This document shows, piece by piece, positions 63,501 to 64,000 of a stretch of DNA of 64,000 nt (within the stretch, counting starts at the first letter, position 1; each line of letters opens with the position of its first letter). Position numbers and translations under genes: made by a program. Source of the stretch: Cyclobacterium roseum (GTDB lineage Bacteria > Bacteroidota > Bacteroidia > Cytophagales > Cyclobacteriaceae); assembly GCF_010119225.1 (NCBI RefSeq), contig NZ_WNKF01000001.1, positions 620,001 through 684,000 on the forward strand. Direction: 5' to 3'. The notes under the pieces were generated by a model, which was not told the origin of the DNA, did not search any database, and saw nothing but the letters and a program-made list of their open reading frames with translations.

Positions 63501-64000
63501 AAAGCACCGGGATTGTTTATTCAGGAATTAGACCCAAACCGGGTTCGGATCGGGCATGACAATATGGGTTCCGATCAGGTCGGCACCTATCCGGATCGGT
63601 TTTACTTTAGGGGAAGGATGAATAGCCGTAGCTCTCACCTCAACCTTAAAGCACCGACCTACAGCACAGCCGAAGGTACTTCTGAAAATACGGTAGCAAG
63701 CCAAAATGAGCCTTCAACGGGTACCGTCACCATAAAAATGGGCGTGATCCAGCATGAGATGAAATTTGACAAACCCACGTTCACCGTTAAGGCAGGGCAA
63801 CAGGTTACCATCGATTTTACGAATGACGATTTCATGCAGCATAACCTGCTGATTGGAGCTGCGGGCAGTTTGGAAACCATTGGCAAAGCGGCCGATGAAT
63901 TGGCCCGGGATCCAAATGGCGTTACGATAAATTTTGTACCTCAGATTCCAGAGGTGTTGGCTTCCACGCCTTTAGTCAATCCGGAGACGAGTGAATCGCT
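60597..64000 (+). CDS. ThuA - PVC-type dehydrogenase - HEAT - LamG-like - cupredoxin fusion lipoprotein, cut by window end
   Basis: Open from the ATG at 60597 to the window end (more than 1134 residues, no stop seen). A lipoprotein signal ends in FTGC (Cys17). Residues ~33-240 are a ThuA domain (AEILFLGHESTHHNSEKL, YDGLMIYANH, GDGRIFYTAYGHDERTW). ~280-640 form the PVC-type sorbosone-dehydrogenase-like propeller (QVPVGFELQLFASEPDIINPMAMCWDEKGRLFVIE, DTDGDGRADKVTVFADGL, DTDGDGKADLKET). ~650-820 carry HEAT-like helices. ~875-1010 are a LamG-like sandwich. From ~1045 a cupredoxin/azurin-like domain begins (KPTFTVKAGQQVTIDFTNDDFMQHNLL), probably a copper electron carrier. A C-terminal cytochrome c may lie beyond the window. 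Divergent from the AraC gene; controlled through the shared gap. Confidence 0.85.
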   Translation, partial: MKYYGLIAIAMLIFTGCGKQSTEISLSDGPRRAEILFLGHESTHHNSEKLMPTLARHLFQKGINLTYTADPNDLNPEKLRLYDGLMIYANHDEITAEQEEALKNYVEGGKALIPIHSASFCFRNSDWFVEAVGGQFSSHGTGDFTASIVDDSHPVMSGIKEFETWDETYVHSNLNEDMIVLMERVDGEHREPYTWVRSQGDGRIFYTAYGHDERTWDQPEFQKLVANGVLWAIGDKVAAQVAEYDIPQPVFEDAEIPNYENRDPAPRYQLPLSPEESMKLVQVPVGFELQLFASEPDIINPMAMCWDEKGRLFVIETTDYPNEVRKDGGNDKIKMLEDTDGDGRADKVTVFADGLNIPTSLVAVNGGILISMAPDFVFLKDTDGDGKADLKETVITGWGKSDTHAGPSNLRYGFDNKIWGVLGYSGFRGEIDNKPFSFSQGVYHFDPDGTDFHFLGNTSNNTWGLGFSEEFNVFISTANGQHSAYLAMPREYVRRPVNGGSVNAVHGIDSHYDMPHLTPFLRQVDWHGGYTAAAGHHFYTARNFPKSYWNRVAFVAEPTGRVLHNAIIEKDGSGFREKNGFNILASSDEWFSPVHAEVGPDGALWIADWYNFIIQHNPTPKGFENGEGNAYINPLRDAKHGRIYRMVYKGSDDYTVMDIDPDSNSDLMDGLKSDNMFWRLTAQRLIVENQNTDLIPELLKLVDNQSADEIGLNSPAVHALWTLHGLGALDGSNASVNQVVGRALNHPAAGVRKNALQVMPRDAASLEAVLATNILEDKDLNTRKAAFLALADMPSSEVVSNLLLTSTDAADNSEDPYLPQAIFASVLSHPQSFAKLSDSMLDLNKPDSLLSLRERVSKSLASEQYNLDRRAGIPYPPDVLGKEVHLQATLSKGEEPLEGIIVAQGNSNNGYSLYIQNNRINWLVRQNGETYQASSGTGLPSEQFVLKASLSADGSMVVTIDDRQVGTAKAPGLFIQELDPNRVRIGHDNMGSDQVGTYPDRFYFRGRMNSRSSHLNLKAPTYSTAEGTSENTVASQNEPSTGTVTIKMGVIQHEMKFDKPTFTVKAGQQVTIDFTNDDFMQHNLLIGAAGSLETIGKAADELARDPNGVTINFVPQIPEVLASTPLVNPETSES

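Overview
The window looks like chromosomal DNA of a marine-type Bacteroidota bacterium, most likely Cytophagales (Cyclobacteriaceae-like). The reasons are: a type IX secretion C-terminal sorting domain on a giant extracellular protein; many SusD-free secreted sugar-active enzymes and lipoproteins; PVC-type (Planctomycete/Verrucomicrobia-like) lipoprotein dehydrogenases; Bacteroidota-style promoters (TTG/TTTG plus TAnnTTTG) with almost no Shine-Dalgarno sites; and MiaE, DUF4954 and DUF3667 proteins. The species is an inference; no rRNA gene is present.

Layout. 1-6705 (minus strand): two tandem paralogous lipoprotein dehydrogenases (the first cut by the window edge), a secreted AGE-family sugar epimerase and a 57-residue membrane peptide. 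6977-9781: three-subunit proton-pumping transhydrogenase pntAA-pntAB-pntB with a strong terminator. 9854-12141 (minus): KAS III-like enzyme, L-fuconolactonase-like hydrolase and L-fucose/L-rhamnose mutarotase. 12342-13376: 1-Cys peroxiredoxin and two identical tRNA-Glu genes. 13377-13711: terminator and a hairpin repeat. 13712-21814 (minus): a ~2700-residue modular secreted protein. 22037-26623: Bcr/CflA exporter, ABC-F protein, an internally deleted sodium:solute symporter remnant and an rRNA methyltransferase. 26674-32191: GH109-like oxidoreductase, amidohydrolase lipoprotein, SGNH hydrolase and type I sulfatase. 32490-40387: glmS, DUF4954 protein and a coupled pair of unrecognised exported proteins. 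40369-42363: glycosyltransferase and MiaE.

42378-51595 (minus) is a seven-gene, tightly packed unit: Gfo/Idh/MocA oxidoreductase, DUF1080 protein, phytanoyl-CoA dioxygenase-like protein, cytochrome c-tailed PVC-type lipoprotein, second DUF1080 protein, second Gfo/Idh/MocA oxidoreductase and a 3-hydroxyacyl-CoA dehydrogenase-like protein. The family combination suggests oxidative (3-keto) glycoside breakdown coupled to a periplasmic electron acceptor; this is an inference. 51774-54659 encodes a large FAD/Fe-S D-lactate-dehydrogenase-type oxidoreductase. 54867-60441 holds a DUF5009 membrane acyltransferase-like protein, two alginate-lyase-superfamily proteins, a DUF3667 protein and an AraC regulator. 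The AraC gene diverges from the last gene (60597 to window end), a ThuA/dehydrogenase/HEAT/LamG/cupredoxin fusion lipoprotein. Two direct repeats 21 bp apart in their shared promoter region look like the AraC operator.

Overall the window is rich in exported enzymes for polysaccharide and sugar oxidation, interleaved with housekeeping genes. I saw no CRISPR array, transposase, phage or defence gene.
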